Notes: generated by a model from the letters alone, not told the origin. A stretch of DNA of 64,000 bases from Aequorivita sublithincola DSM 14238 (GCF_000265385.1 NC_018013.1:1019001-1083000); one strand, 5' to 3'; numbered from the stretch's first letter, positions 8,465-18,375 are shown. Numbers and translations: made by a program.

Positions 8465-9175
8465 CTATTGTTTTATAAACTTTTTAACGGTAGTGTTACC
8501 ATTTTCATCTTCAATATTTAAAAAATAAATCCCGCTGGAAAGGTTTGAAACATTAACGGCAGCCTGTTTTTCAAATTCTAAATTTTGAGTACTTAGAAGT
8601 TTTCCTTCTATGTTGAAGATTTTTAGGATTAGATTTCCAACGCTGTTTTTTGAATTTATAAACAGTTCGCTGTTAACAGGATTTGGAAAAATTGAAATGG
8701 AATTTAATTTAAAATCCTGTGTTGCCAAAGGTTGGTTACCATATATTGCTTGATAATTATCTTCATTGGTTAACGTAAGGATTTTGGTGTTGTTCGCTCC
8801 AGGTTCAACTAGATAGTTAAAGTTGTGGGGCACTTGCAAATGAAAAAAATCATCGAAATAGTGTTGCTGAAAATCAATTGTTTCAGGTAAAATACAATCA
8901 CCTGGGATTATGGCAAAACCCATTACTTGGAACGATTCATTATCTATCACGGAAATTTCTGAAGCAATTGATGAACATGCAAGCGTTCGAATATAATATG
9001 GATTTTCTAAAATGCCCAAGGTAACATCCTGTATTTCACTATTATTGGGCGGAAAATAATCTTGTCCATTTATAATTAATTTTTGCAGATACCATCCATT
9101 TTCAAAAAGTTGAGGATCTTGGGCAAAAGATATTGCGCTAAGGTTGAATATGAGTATGTATAGTAGCGTTTTCAT
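8465..9175 (-). CDS. Small secreted protein with T9SS type A sorting domain (copy 1)
   Basis: Upstream member of the tandem pair, also 236 residues: signal peptide MKTLLYILIFNLSAISFAQ, WYLQKLIINGQDYFPPNNSE at the start of the mature part, cysteines near residues 67 and 93 that may form a disulfide, and the sorting domain ISIFPNPVNSEL ... GIYFLNIEDENG ... KKFIKQ. The first gene of the pair, so the promoter should lie in 9176-9240. Function of the central domain unknown. Confidence 0.9.
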   Translation of the reverse strand: MKTLLYILIFNLSAISFAQDPQLFENGWYLQKLIINGQDYFPPNNSEIQDVTLGILENPYYIRTLACSSIASEISVIDNESFQVMGFAIIPGDCILPETIDFQQHYFDDFFHLQVPHNFNYLVEPGANNTKILTLTNEDNYQAIYGNQPLATQDFKLNSISIFPNPVNSELFINSKNSVGNLILKIFNIEGKLLSTQNLEFEKQAAVNVSNLSSGIYFLNIEDENGNTTVKKFIKQ

Positions 9176-9239
9176 GATTTCGTCGATTAAAGTTAGTTAA
9201 TATCATAAAGATATGCTAAAGTTTTAAGCAAAAAAACAA

Positions 9240-9270
9240 GGAAAACCCTGTTTTTTATAAGGGGTTTTCC
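9240..9270 (-). terminator. Hairpin upstream of the tandem T9SS genes
   Basis: Perfect 9-bp stem GGAAAACCC (9240-9248) / GGGTTTTCC (9262-9270); on the minus strand it is followed by a T-rich run (9230-9239). It would block read-through from the 10.8-9.5 kb operon into the T9SS pair. Confidence 0.55.
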
Positions 9271-9360
9271 CCCTTTTAACAAAATTTCTTAATTTTTTTA
9301 ACCTTTTTTCAATGAAACGCACTAGTATATAATGACACTGAATTGTTTCTAAAACTATAT

Positions 9361-9408
9361 TATAAAACCGAAAGAGACTGAAATAAATCAGCCTCTTTCG
9401 GTTTTATA
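9361..9408 (-). terminator. Strong terminator after the EnvC-like gene
   Basis: A 21-bp stem with one mismatch (9361-9381 with 9388-9408; core ACCGAAAGAG/CTCTTTCGGT) flanked by A and T runs, so it can act in both directions. The stretch 9176-9510 holds only this and the preceding hairpin; no ORF is supported there. Confidence 0.8.
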
Positions 9409-9510
9409 ATAATTGTTGTAAGTGAGTAATTTCCATTAAAAGAAAAACGATGAAGCAGCTTTTTTAACGCGCAACAACTAACCACTAACCGCTACCCACT
9501 ATAAATTACT

Positions 9511-10824
9511 TTACATCCTATAAATCCAATCCGCCGGATTTATTTTTGTCTTGTTTTGATAGATATAGAATTTTAAAACCGTTTTTCCTTCCGTCGGACT
9601 TTTTGCAACGGTTCCTATTTTTTGTTTTGTAGAAACTTTATCACCTGTTTTTACAGATACTGTAGCCATATTACTATAAACAGATAAATAGTCTCCGTGC
9701 TGTATAATAACTACTTTGTTTGCTCCTTTTATTAGTTGGATGGACAATACCTGTCCTTCAAAAATGGAGCGCACATCGGCGTTATCTGCAGTTGCTATTT
9801 CCACTCCACTACTATTTGTAGTAACATTCGGAAATTGTGGGTGTTGGTGTGTTCCAAAGCTTTTAACGACCATTCCTTTTTCAACAGGCCACGGTAGTTT
9901 TCCTTTGTTACTTGCAAAACTGGCGGCAAGGGCTTTGTCTTCTGCCGTTAAGGCAAACTCCTCTGTCTTTGCTGGTTTTTTCTCAACCTCTGGAATTATA
10001 TCAGGAACTGCTGTGCCTTTTGCCTTAGCTTCTGCAATGGCTTTTGCTTTGGCTGCTGCAAGTGCTTTCTCTCTAGCTATTCTGTTTGCTTCTTCAATAG
10101 CAGCCTTAATTAGGGCATCAATTTGTCTATCTATCGCGTCCGCCTGTTTTTGCTTGTCCCTAATTTGAGTGGTGAACTTGCCTTCGTCCTTCTTTAAAGT
10201 AGCTACCAAAGCGTGTTGATCTTTGCGTTCCTCCGTGAGTTTAGTTTTTGCAACTTCGTTTTCAGAAATTAGTTTTTGCTTGGTTTTTTTCTGGGTAATT
10301 AAATCAGAATTCAACTTTTGCAATTCTTCCGTTTTTGCTTTTATGCCTTCTCCTTGTTTCTTTCTGAACTTGGCATACTGTTTCATATATTGAATACGCT
10401 TGTATGCCTGCAAAAAATCTTGGGAAGAAAGCAAAAACATAATTCGGCTTTGCTGATTTTTACTTTTGTATGATTTTTGAATCATCGCAGCATAATCAGC
10501 TTTCATTACCTTTAGCTCTTCACGAAGGGCACTTATTTTATTGATGTTGTCATTGATATTTCGCGTAAGCAAATTGGCTTGCTGGTTGGTAACACGAATT
10601 AAATTTTCTGAAGCCGTAATGCGCTGATTCAAATCCTGAACTTGAGAAAGCACAGATTTTTCCTCCTTTTTTGTTTTGAACAGCAGCGAATTTATCTGCT
10701 TAATTTCTGATAAAATAGCCTGCCGTTTTTCCTCCAGCTCCTTCTGCTTGTCAACTTGAGCGGAACCAGTTGAAACAGTAATTAAACAGATGAATAAAAA
10801 AATGTATGTGCGAAAATGCTTCAT
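9511..10824 (-). CDS. EnvC-like murein hydrolase activator (M23/LytM, degenerate site)
   Basis: 437 residues: signal peptide (ending TVSTGSAQ), long coiled coil (~25-250), an Ala/Lys-rich linker, and a C-terminal LytM domain (~310-437; LPWPVEKGMVVKSFGTHQHP to INPADWIYRM). The zinc ligands of active M23 peptidases are missing: the HxxxD region reads NSSGVEI and the HxH region reads LKFYIY. Coiled coil plus dead LytM is the EnvC architecture, which activates amidases at the septum rather than cutting peptidoglycan. Last gene of the envelope operon; it directly abuts the upstream DUF4292 gene (stop 10825, start 10824). Confidence 0.88.
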   Translation of the reverse strand: MKHFRTYIFLFICLITVSTGSAQVDKQKELEEKRQAILSEIKQINSLLFKTKKEEKSVLSQVQDLNQRITASENLIRVTNQQANLLTRNINDNINKISALREELKVMKADYAAMIQKSYKSKNQQSRIMFLLSSQDFLQAYKRIQYMKQYAKFRKKQGEGIKAKTEELQKLNSDLITQKKTKQKLISENEVAKTKLTEERKDQHALVATLKKDEGKFTTQIRDKQKQADAIDRQIDALIKAAIEEANRIAREKALAAAKAKAIAEAKAKGTAVPDIIPEVEKKPAKTEEFALTAEDKALAASFASNKGKLPWPVEKGMVVKSFGTHQHPQFPNVTTNSSGVEIATADNADVRSIFEGQVLSIQLIKGANKVVIIQHGDYLSVYSNMATVSVKTGDKVSTKQKIGTVAKSPTEGKTVLKFYIYQNKTKINPADWIYRM

Positions 10825-11589
10825 TTAGTTAAGATCAATTTTTTCATAGCCCCCAGGAATGTCAAATGGAAAACTAACATCTACATTCAAATCTATTTTT
10901 TTAAAAGTTAAATCAATTTTAGTATTCGAACCTTTTTCTGAAGTATTTATCATAATATTTGAAGGATAAAACTGCCCGTCAATTTTTTGATAATCACCAT
11001 AACGAATGCTCAGCAAACGATCGTCTTTTGGTTGAGATAGGGTTTCCGAAGCAATTTTGAAATTTTCAGGGTTTAAGAAAAGCGAATGTATAAAATTTTG
11101 AGGTTGTTCCTTAGGTTGAATTTTGAATTTATTCTGAAAAACAGCGGAAGAATATTCCGAAGGATTTAAGGTGAAAATAGACTGCCCCAAAAGCATATTC
11201 TGCGCTTGCTGAAAGTTAATTGGAGTGCCAATCCAATCTCCTAAAAGAGCGAAATCGCCTTCAAAATAGGTCCTTCCAATGGTTTCGTAATAGCTTACAC
11301 TTGTTGGAGTTATCAAAACTTTGGCGATGGTGATTCCTAAAAGTGATGCTTTTATCCAAATGTTTTTATCTTTTTCCATCCGAAGGCTTACGGTAATGCT
11401 TTGCAATTTTTCATCGGTTTCGTAAACCAATTGCACGCGGCCCGCTAAGGTTTTAAACTCTGGCGAAGCAGCTTTGTGTGCCGAAATTACTTCCTTGGCA
11501 GAAGATTTTTCAACATCTGAAATATTTTTGGCGCCACCGCAAGATGCGAGGAATACTAATAACAATAAGTAATAAGGTTTCAGTTTCAT
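10825..11589 (-). CDS. DUF4292 family lipoprotein
   Basis: 254 residues from the ATG at 11587-11589; a start 14 codons earlier would overlap the upstream TPR gene and place extra residues ahead of the signal. MKLKPYYLLLLVFLASCGG is a lipoprotein signal with lipobox LASC. The rest is a beta-rich domain of the DUF4292 type (FKTLAGRVQLVYETDEKLQSITVSLRMEKDKNIWIKASLLGI), reminiscent of LolA/LolB-like folds. In flavobacteria this gene sits between a TPR gene and the M23 gene, as here. Role unknown, probably in the cell envelope. Confidence 0.85.
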   Translation of the reverse strand: MKLKPYYLLLLVFLASCGGAKNISDVEKSSAKEVISAHKAASPEFKTLAGRVQLVYETDEKLQSITVSLRMEKDKNIWIKASLLGITIAKVLITPTSVSYYETIGRTYFEGDFALLGDWIGTPINFQQAQNMLLGQSIFTLNPSEYSSAVFQNKFKIQPKEQPQNFIHSLFLNPENFKIASETLSQPKDDRLLSIRYGDYQKIDGQFYPSNIMINTSEKGSNTKIDLTFKKIDLNVDVSFPFDIPGGYEKIDLN

Positions 11590-11593
11590 AAAA

Positions 11594-12970
11594 TTAATTG
11601 GGCATTTTGGTTGCTGCGGCTTTATCAGCATACATTTTGGCTTTTTTCACATCACCTTTCACGGTGTATGCAAGACTAAGTTGGGTGTAAAAATCCTTTT
11701 CCATTTTTGGATCATCCAAAATAAAATCTAAGCCAGTTTCTAAACTTTCAATTGCTAGTTCACTGTTCTGAAGTCCATTATTTGCAACACCATTCAACAA
11801 ATACAAAAGGGCTTGCGCTGGAAAAATCTCCAATCCTTCGAAACTCAATTTTGCTGCAGCTTCATATTTTTTGAATTCAATTTGAAACAATAATGTATTT
11901 TTTAAAAGATTATAATTGTCTGGATCTTTCGCAATCCCTTTTTCATAAGCATTAAGCGCATCTTCTTTTCTGTCTTTGGCGGCGTAATAATCGCCAAGCT
12001 TTTCATATACGCGACCATTTTCAACCGAAAACTCGTTTACAATTCCTGTTAAATCGGTTTCGTATTGCGGGTTTTCATTTACATATTGAATAAAATCTGC
12101 CAAGACTTTATATTTTGTTTCTTTGTCAACTTCCTCTGAAGCAAACACGATTCTCATAGATTTTATTGCTTCGGGAGCATTTCCTTCATCTAAATAAAAC
12201 TTGTAAAGTGCCAAATGCACCAACTGTGATTTTGGATTGTTTTTCAAGAGGTTTTTTGCGGCTTCAAACGCTTTTTCTTTGTTGCCCTGTTCGCTGTAAA
12301 GGAAAATCAGGTTTAAATGTTCCTTTTCGTTTTTAGGGTTGTCGTCTATTTTTTGTTCCAGATTTTCAATGGCGCCCTCGGTATTTCCAGTCGCCCGGTA
12401 AATTTGTGCTCGTAACGCATTGCGAATATCGCTTTCGCCCCAAAGACCATCCAGCTCATCCAACTCGGCTAGAGCTTTGTCGTATTGTTTCGTGAGGACG
12501 TAGAGGTTTGTTAGGTCTTCCTTGTAATCTTCATCAAAAGGAATCAGCTTTTTAACCAGTGGAATTGATTTCTCGTACTCTTTTTGTTGATAATACAAAT
12601 CGTAGAATTGTTCCAAAACATCGGGCCTATCGCCTTCACTTTTCAAGACTTTATTGAAACTTTCTTCAGCTAGGGCGTATTGTTTTAAATAGGCGAAATT
12701 TTTACCCATTTCAAAATATACCACAGCTTTGTTTTCATTGCTTTTAGCAGCTTTTTCAGCTTTATTGAGGGCTGTGAGAGCCAGTTCATAATTTTCTATT
12801 GCTTTCTGCTTTAGGGCTTCAAAAAAGTTTTCCTGAAAAGCATCGGTTACATCACCCAATTGATCCATTGGGTTTTGAATGGAATCGGTTTTTATTTCTT
12901 GGGCGTGGAGGAGCTTCGGAAGAAGGATTCCGAAGAAGAGAAGAAAAGTATATAAAGGTTTTGTTTTCAA
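11594..12970 (-). CDS. Periplasmic tetratricopeptide-repeat protein
   Basis: 458 residues with signal peptide (YTFLLFFGILLPKLLHAQ) and about ten TPR-like helical hairpins from residue 50 to the end, e.g. AVVYFEMGKNFAYLKQYALA and GDYYAAKDRKEDALNAYEKG. TPRs mediate protein-protein contacts, so it probably scaffolds an envelope complex with its neighbours. Four bases separate its stop from the DUF4292 start. No catalytic motif. Confidence 0.88.
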   Translation of the reverse strand: MKTKPLYTFLLFFGILLPKLLHAQEIKTDSIQNPMDQLGDVTDAFQENFFEALKQKAIENYELALTALNKAEKAAKSNENKAVVYFEMGKNFAYLKQYALAEESFNKVLKSEGDRPDVLEQFYDLYYQQKEYEKSIPLVKKLIPFDEDYKEDLTNLYVLTKQYDKALAELDELDGLWGESDIRNALRAQIYRATGNTEGAIENLEQKIDDNPKNEKEHLNLIFLYSEQGNKEKAFEAAKNLLKNNPKSQLVHLALYKFYLDEGNAPEAIKSMRIVFASEEVDKETKYKVLADFIQYVNENPQYETDLTGIVNEFSVENGRVYEKLGDYYAAKDRKEDALNAYEKGIAKDPDNYNLLKNTLLFQIEFKKYEAAAKLSFEGLEIFPAQALLYLLNGVANNGLQNSELAIESLETGLDFILDDPKMEKDFYTQLSLAYTVKGDVKKAKMYADKAAATKMPN

Positions 12971-12978
12971 ATTATGAG

Positions 12979-12998
12979 ATTCCTGCCTACGCAGGAAT
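12979..12998. repeat. Short intergenic palindrome
   Basis: ATTCCTGC / GCAGGAAT with a CTAC loop, in the 31-bp gap between the nucleotidyltransferase and the TPR gene. This sequence type recurs between genes in many genomes. It could be a processing site; it has no T run. Confidence 0.5.
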
Positions 12999-13001
12999 GG
13001 G

Positions 13002-14018
13002 TTATTTTAATTCGGAATAATCGCCAATACTCACATTGGTAAACTTGCCATCAAAAGTAGCGTAATTACCAATCATTGCGTTGTCCAAATTTGCGTTTTT
13101 GATTTTTGAATTGGTCTGAATTATACTGTTTTTCACGGTACTATTCTCAATTATCGTGCCTTTGCCAATGGAAGCGTAAGGACCAACAGTGCTATTTTTC
13201 AGAATTACATTTTCACCGATAAAACACGGTTCAATAATTTTTGAATTGTCGTTCGTTATATTTTCAGCAATTAACTTCGTCTTTGCTTCGGCAAGAAATC
13301 CTAACATTCTTTGATTGGTTTCCACGGTAACCTCTTTATTTCCGCAGTCCATCCATTCGTCCACTGTCCCTGTTTTGAAAATTTTTCCGGCAGCCATCAT
13401 CCTTTTGATGCCGTCGTTAATTTGATATTCGCCGCCGTTTATGATGTTGTTGTCCAACACATATTGTAGTTCTTTTTTCAATTGTGAAACATCCTTGAAA
13501 TAGTAAATACCAATAACGGCTTGGTCACTTACATATTTTTCTGGCTTTTCAACAAGCTCGATAATTTCGTTATTTTCGTTAAGGTTTACAACGCCATAAG
13601 CTTCAGGATTTTTTACTTTTTTAGTCCAAATTACGGCGTCTGCATCTTTATCTAAATCAAAATCTGCACGAATTAAAGTATCTGCATAAGCTATTACCGC
13701 AGGACCAGAAAGTGAATCTTTGGCACACATAATAGCGTGGCCAGTTCCTTTTGGGTCTAATTGACGGTAAATGGTAGGTTTTGCGCCTAAATTTGTTGCT
13801 AGTGCTTTTAAACTTTCCACTACTTCATCTCCAAAAAACGCTGGATCGCCTAGAATGAAGGCGATTTCATCAATTTCTTCATTTAAAACGCCGACGATGT
13901 CTTCAACCAAACGGTGCACAATTGGTTTTCCGGCAACTGGAATTAATGGTTTTGGGACTGTTAAACTATGTGGGCGAAGACGGCTTCCGCGGCCTGCCAT
14001 TGGCACTATTATTTTCAT
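13002..14018 (-). CDS. Sugar-phosphate nucleotidyltransferase (NDP-sugar pyrophosphorylase)
   Basis: 338 residues. N-terminal nucleotidyl-transferase fold with the signature IIVPMAGRGSRLRPHSLTVPKPLIPVAGKPI (residues 3-33), including the activating-loop GxGxRL and the substrate Lys-Pro, plus DTL and DEWMDCGNKE later. From ~255 a left-handed beta-helix of hexapeptide repeats (ENVILKNSTVGPYASIGKGTIIENSTV). It makes an NDP-sugar from a sugar-1-phosphate; the sugar cannot be fixed from sequence, though glucose-1-phosphate enzymes are closest in layout. Neighbouring flippase suggests a surface-polysaccharide role. Confidence 0.88.
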   Translation of the reverse strand: MKIIVPMAGRGSRLRPHSLTVPKPLIPVAGKPIVHRLVEDIVGVLNEEIDEIAFILGDPAFFGDEVVESLKALATNLGAKPTIYRQLDPKGTGHAIMCAKDSLSGPAVIAYADTLIRADFDLDKDADAVIWTKKVKNPEAYGVVNLNENNEIIELVEKPEKYVSDQAVIGIYYFKDVSQLKKELQYVLDNNIINGGEYQINDGIKRMMAAGKIFKTGTVDEWMDCGNKEVTVETNQRMLGFLAEAKTKLIAENITNDNSKIIEPCFIGENVILKNSTVGPYASIGKGTIIENSTVKNSIIQTNSKIKNANLDNAMIGNYATFDGKFTNVSIGDYSELK

Positions 14019-14065
14019 GTTAATTTTTTTGTTTTAAATGAACGCGATAAATCGCGTACCTACAA

Positions 14066-14500
14066 TTATTTCGTTCCAGTACTCCCAAAACCACCTTCTC
14101 CACGAGAAGTATCGCTCAACTCCTCAACTTCTTCCCAAACAGCACGTTCGTGTTTTGCTATTACTAATTGGGCTATGCGCTCGCCGTGTTCAATGGTGAA
14201 ATCTTCGTTGGAAAGGTTTACTAAAATCACACCAATTTCTCCACGATAATCGGCATCTATGGTTCCTGGAGAATTTAGAACTGTGATTCCTTTTTTTGCA
14301 GCCAAGCCACTTCTTGGACGAACTTGTGCTTCGTAACCGATGGGCAATTCAATAAAAAACCCTGTTTTTACGATGGCGCGCTGTAAAGGTTTTAAAGTTG
14401 AAGGACCTTCAACATTTGCTCTTAAGTCCATTCCTGCGGAAGCGATTGTTTCGTAAGAAGGTAATGGATGGTTGGATTTATTTATAATTTTAACTTTCAA
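14066..14500 (-). CDS. dut: dUTP diphosphatase
   Basis: Hydrolyses dUTP to dUMP, supplying dTMP synthesis and keeping uracil out of DNA. All five trimeric dUTPase motifs are visible in 144 residues: AGMDLRA (I), RPRSGLA (II), [13 protein letters not shown] (III, with the catalytic Asp), GERIAQLVI (IV), [10 protein letters not shown] (V). Starts 2 bp after the upstream lipoprotein stop, within the long minus-strand operon. Confidence 0.97.
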   Translation of the reverse strand: MKVKIINKSNHPLPSYETIASAGMDLRANVEGPSTLKPLQRAIVKTGFFIELPIGYEAQVRPRSGLAAKKGITVLNSPGTIDADYRGEIGVILVNLSNEDFTIEHGERIAQLVIAKHERAVWEEVEELSDTSRGEGGFGSTGTK

Positions 14501-14502
14501 GG

Positions 14503-14988
14503 CTACTGCTTTTTATTGGTTTTTGAATCGTCCCTATCAATTACAAAATCTACGGCATAAACCGATTTTGGTATCGGAAACATTTTCTGGTCTGTGGAAG
14601 TGAAAGATTGAGCGTCTTCTCCAACTTTCAGCTTATATTTTACTATTAACTTATTGTTTTTCAAATCTGTACCAGTGATAACTATTTGTTGTTTTTTATC
14701 ACTTGGCGCACTAATTATTGCTGCAACTTTGTTTTTTTCAAAATCAATTGCAGGAACTTTGTTATTCATTGTTTGGGCAATTCCGAAGTATTTATCAAAA
14801 TCCGTTTGATTAGCTATTACTAGTGCTTTTACCTCAGCATCAAATTCTATGTCATTTTTCGGAAAATAGCCTTCTAAGTATTCAACTTCAAAATCAGACT
14901 GTTGGTCCAAATTAGTCTGTGTTTCCTTTTTTGAATTATTGCACGATACAAGTGCCAATAAAATGAGAAGAACAAGTGTATTTTTCAT
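14503..14988 (-). CDS. Lipoprotein with a PrcB-like C-terminal domain
   Basis: 161 residues. The lipoprotein signal ends LLALVSCNN. After a short linker, [17 protein letters not shown] ... [15 protein letters not shown] ... [18 protein letters not shown] looks like the small beta domain of PrcB-type lipoproteins. That domain call rests on pattern only. It precedes dut in a likely operon; function unknown. Confidence 0.7.
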   Translation of the reverse strand: MKNTLVLLILLALVSCNNSKKETQTNLDQQSDFEVEYLEGYFPKNDIEFDAEVKALVIANQTDFDKYFGIAQTMNNKVPAIDFEKNKVAAIISAPSDKKQQIVITGTDLKNNKLIVKYKLKVGEDAQSFTSTDQKMFPIPKSVYAVDFVIDRDDSKTNKKQ

Positions 14989-15067
14989 ATTATTTCTATC
15001 ATTTTTTTAGTTGAAATAAAATCATTCTATTTTTTAAATATTAATCCAAAGCTGAGTTGGCTGAGTG

Positions 15068-15088
15068 ATCCCGATTTTTCATCGGGAT
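15068..15088. repeat. Intergenic palindrome downstream of the flippase gene
   Basis: ATCCCGAT (15068-15075) / ATCGGGAT (15081-15088), loop TTTTC, 18 bp past the flippase stop. Similar CCCGA...TCGGG palindromes occur at 3341-3358 and 4483-4499, suggesting a dispersed short palindrome in this genome. It may act as a weak terminator for the gene above. Confidence 0.5.
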
Positions 15089-15105
15089 TGTACCGAAGCC
15101 CGAAG

Positions 15106-16560
15106 CTATTTTTTTAGAATTTTTAAAAATTCATTCTTTTCAGAATAGAACATAATCCCTATAAATACCACTAATAACGCTGTTCCTATCCAAATGTTTC
15201 CTTCGAAAGCATAATAGGAAATTGCTGAAAAGCCGATAGCCATCAACAAATAACCACTTATTTTTTTTACTTCATAAGGCACGTCATAGTACTTTCGTCC
15301 GTAAAGATACGAAAGCACCATCATACTGCCATAAGCCGCAAGTGTTGCAATTGCCGAACCCATATAACCTATCATCGGAATCAGAACAAAATTAAGTACT
15401 AACGTTACAATGGCTGCAAAAACTGAAATATAGGCACCGTATTTTGTACGGTCGGTAACTTTATACCAAACTGAAAGGTTGTGGTAAATTCCTAGAAATA
15501 AGTTTGCCAACAGTATAAGTGGAACAATTTTCAAAGCTTCCCAATATTGACTATTTGGAATTAAAATTCGTTTGAAAACATCTATATATACAACTACTAC
15601 CAAAAGGATTAAACATCCAAAAAGAGTGAAATATTTGGTAATTGTAGCGTATGTATTCTTTGCATTAGCGTGATCGGAATGGTTGAAGAAGAAAGGTTCT
15701 ATCCCCAAACGGAAAGCCATTACGAAAAGCGTCATAAACATTCCCAGTTTGTAGCAGGCGGAATAAAGTCCAACTTGAACCTCAGCTACATTTTCGGGTA
15801 ATAAATATTTAAGAAGAATTCTATCAAAGGCTTCATTTATACTGAAAGCGATTCCTGCAATAAGCACAGGAAGAGCATATTTCATCATCTGTTTCCAGAT
15901 TGTTTTGCTGAAGCCGAAACCAATTTTCACATAAAGTGGAAGCAACATCAAAAGCGTTACCGCACTTGCAATCAAATTCGCAATGAAAATATAAGCCACT
16001 TTGTTTTCGGGGAACCAAAAGGAGTTCCAATAACTACTAGTTTCAGCAAGTTTCGGAAGTAGTAAAAGAAAAAATAGATTAAAAGCGAGATTTATTACTA
16101 CATTCAAAATTTTGACTACAGCATATCTCATCGGTTTTTCATTCACGCGAAACCAAACAAAAGGCAGTACAACCAAAGCGTCCAAGGCTAAAATTAAAAG
16201 ACCATAGGTTACATATTCGGGTCTAAATTCTGAAACTTCTGCGATGTAATTTGTGAAGAGCAGCGTAATTCCCAAGAAAATTAAGGTGGAAACCGTCAAA
16301 GAAGTTATGGTAGTGGACTGCACTATTTTTTGCTGTAAAGAATCCTTGGTAACAAACCTAAAAAAAGCCGTTTCCATTCCGTAGGAAAGCAACACATTTC
16401 CAAGAATAAGGTACGCCATCAATGTGGAGTAAATACCGTATTCTTCGGGAAGCATTACTGTGGTGTAAAGAGGCACGAGGATTACTGCCAAAATTCGTGG
16501 CAGAATTGTGGCTAAACCGTAAATAAAAGTCTGTTTGAAAAGTTTTTTGAAAACGCTCAA
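15106..16560 (-). CDS. Polysaccharide flippase (Wzx/MOP superfamily)
   Basis: 484 residues with about 14 hydrophobic segments. The N-terminus FKQTFIYGLATILPRILAVILVPLYTTVM is typical of the polysaccharide-transport branch of the MOP exporters, which flip lipid-linked oligosaccharides across the inner membrane. C-terminal part keeps the usual WYKVTDRTKYGAYIS and final helices. It heads the minus-strand block with dut and the nucleotidyltransferase, consistent with O-antigen or capsule export. Substrate unknown. Confidence 0.9.
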   Translation of the reverse strand: MSVFKKLFKQTFIYGLATILPRILAVILVPLYTTVMLPEEYGIYSTLMAYLILGNVLLSYGMETAFFRFVTKDSLQQKIVQSTTITSLTVSTLIFLGITLLFTNYIAEVSEFRPEYVTYGLLILALDALVVLPFVWFRVNEKPMRYAVVKILNVVINLAFNLFFLLLLPKLAETSSYWNSFWFPENKVAYIFIANLIASAVTLLMLLPLYVKIGFGFSKTIWKQMMKYALPVLIAGIAFSINEAFDRILLKYLLPENVAEVQVGLYSACYKLGMFMTLFVMAFRLGIEPFFFNHSDHANAKNTYATITKYFTLFGCLILLVVVVYIDVFKRILIPNSQYWEALKIVPLILLANLFLGIYHNLSVWYKVTDRTKYGAYISVFAAIVTLVLNFVLIPMIGYMGSAIATLAAYGSMMVLSYLYGRKYYDVPYEVKKISGYLLMAIGFSAISYYAFEGNIWIGTALLVVFIGIMFYSEKNEFLKILKK

Positions 16561-16630
16561 TGCGATGCAATTTTATACCGCAAAAGTATTGAAAATAATA
16601 GATTTGAAGGCTAGTTGTTCTTCTTCATAT

Positions 16631-17026
16631 TTAAATGAAAAGATTTGATATTTCTTCAGTGATTTTTGCGGGACGGAATGTCTTTCCATCCAAAAAACAC
16701 CAAAGAGTTTCGGCCTCAACTATTGTTTTGCCATCTAAAGGACGGATGATTTTGTATTTCCGCAGGCTTTTTACACCTTCATAACTTTCAATCCACGTTT
16801 GGGTTTCAAGTTCTTCGCCCAAAAATGAAGGGTTTTTATAGGAAATAAAATGGTTTAGAACCACCCATACATTTTCTTCACGTTGCTTTTTAGATGTTTT
16901 TGAAATCCAATGGTCTTCGGCAATTTCAAGACACCATTGCAAATACGTAATGTTATTTACGTGATTTAACGCATCGATGGCTGTAGCTGGAACAATGAAG
17001 CGTTGTTTAAAAATGGACGATTTCAA
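16631..17026 (-). CDS. Acyl-CoA thioesterase (hotdog fold, 4HBT type)
   Basis: Single hotdog domain with the FxxxxVxxxAIDALNHVNNITYLQW motif; the DxLNHVNN Asp and Asn are the family's catalytic features. I place the start at TTG 17024-17026, which overlaps the mgtE stop (TTGA) and gives 131 residues, the usual family length. An ATG at 17074 would extend 52 bp into mgtE and add a 16-residue tail foreign to the family. Likely translationally coupled to mgtE. Substrate not predictable. Confidence 0.8.
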   Translation of the reverse strand: MKSSIFKQRFIVPATAIDALNHVNNITYLQWCLEIAEDHWISKTSKKQREENVWVVLNHFISYKNPSFLGEELETQTWIESYEGVKSLRKYKIIRPLDGKTIVEAETLWCFLDGKTFRPAKITEEISNLFI

Positions 17027-18375
17027 AATCCTAGAATTAATTTTGCGATGGTGAAATAGATAAGAATTCCACAAATATCGTTACTGGTTGTAATGAAAGG
17101 TCCGGTGGCCATTGCTGGGTCAATTCCTCTTTTTTCGAGCATAATAGGAATGAAAGTTCCGATTAATGAAGCCGTGATTATTACTGAAATTAAGGAGATT
17201 GCAACGGTAAGTCCAAACATAATATCTAGACCTAATAATAACATTCCGCCTGCCACAAGAATTATTGCAAGTATAAATCCGTTTAATAGGCTTAGCAAAA
17301 CTTCTTTTACCAGACGTTTCCACAGCGAACCTCTTAAGCTATCGTTTGCCAAACCTTGTAAAACAATTGCAGAAGATTGAACCCCAACGTTTCCTGCCAT
17401 TGCCGCAATAAGAGGTACAAAAAAGAATAATTCAGGATGATGGGTCATTGCACCGGAGAAGGTGCCCAAAACCGAAACACTCACAAAACCACCAATAAGC
17501 GCCAAAATAAGCCAAGGTAATCTTGCACGGGTAAGAAGCCATATACTATCATCTGCTTCCACATCTACCGAAATACCAGCTGCCATTTGGTAATCTTTTT
17601 CGGCTTCATCTTTTATGAAATCTACAATATCATCAATGGTAATTCGTCCAACTAAAATTCCATCGTCGTCAACAACGGGAATGGCTTCCAGATCATATTT
17701 TTGCATAATTCGGGCAACCTCTTCGCCTTCGGTATGTACGTTTACGTAATCTACTTTTGGAATATAAACTTCACTTATATGTGCTCTTTCTGGGGCAGTA
17801 AGTAAATCTTTTAGTGAGAGTCTTCCTTTAAGTTTTCCCTGTTTGTCGGTTACATAAATGGAATGCACGCGGGTTACATTTTCGGCTTGGCGACGCATTT
17901 CCCGAACGCAGCCAGCAACGGTCCAGGTCTCTTTTACACGTACTAATTCCTTCGCCATTAAACCACCTGCAGTGTCTTCATCATAACGCAACAGGTCCAC
18001 AATATCTGCGGCATGCGTTTCGTCTTCTATATGACCAATTACTTGTTTTTGAACATCGTCATCAAGTTCCGCAATAATATCTGCGGCATCATCGGTGTCC
18101 ATTTCATCTAGCTCGTCGGCAATTTCAGACGGTGTTAGCCTGTCTAGAATACGCTCACGGAAATCTTCATCTAGCTCTATTAAAATTTCACTAGTAACTT
18201 CGGTATCTAACAACTTTACAATGTAGGTGGCCTCGTCTGTATCGAGTTCCTGCATTATTTCGGCAATGTCGGCAAAGTGAAGTTCATTCAATAATGCTTC
18301 TAGCGCATCGCCGTTATTGTTGGCAATAAGCTCTTCAACCTGCTCGATAAATTCATTAGTCAGCTGAAATTGCAT
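17023..18375 (-). CDS. mgtE: Magnesium transporter MgtE
   Basis: 450 residues: MgtE N domain of acidic helical repeats (1-~135; [31 protein letters not shown]), two CBS domains (~140-260; [41 protein letters not shown]), then the plug helix and five membrane helices (~285-450) with [17 protein letters not shown], the conserved pore motif. Mg2+-gated inner-membrane channel. Its start overlaps the end of rsmA by 20 bp, so the two are co-transcribed. Confidence 0.97.
   Translation of the reverse strand: MQFQLTNEFIEQVEELIANNNGDALEALLNELHFADIAEIMQELDTDEATYIVKLLDTEVTSEILIELDEDFRERILDRLTPSEIADELDEMDTDDAADIIAELDDDVQKQVIGHIEDETHAADIVDLLRYDEDTAGGLMAKELVRVKETWTVAGCVREMRRQAENVTRVHSIYVTDKQGKLKGRLSLKDLLTAPERAHISEVYIPKVDYVNVHTEGEEVARIMQKYDLEAIPVVDDDGILVGRITIDDIVDFIKDEAEKDYQMAAGISVDVEADDSIWLLTRARLPWLILALIGGFVSVSVLGTFSGAMTHHPELFFFVPLIAAMAGNVGVQSSAIVLQGLANDSLRGSLWKRLVKEVLLSLLNGFILAIILVAGGMLLLGLDIMFGLTVAISLISVIITASLIGTFIPIMLEKRGIDPAMATGPFITTSNDICGILIYFTIAKLILGF

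Noticed and set aside
13771..14249. Plus-strand open frames over the nucleotidyltransferase and dut
   Set aside because: Antisense shadows of conserved genes with complete motifs.
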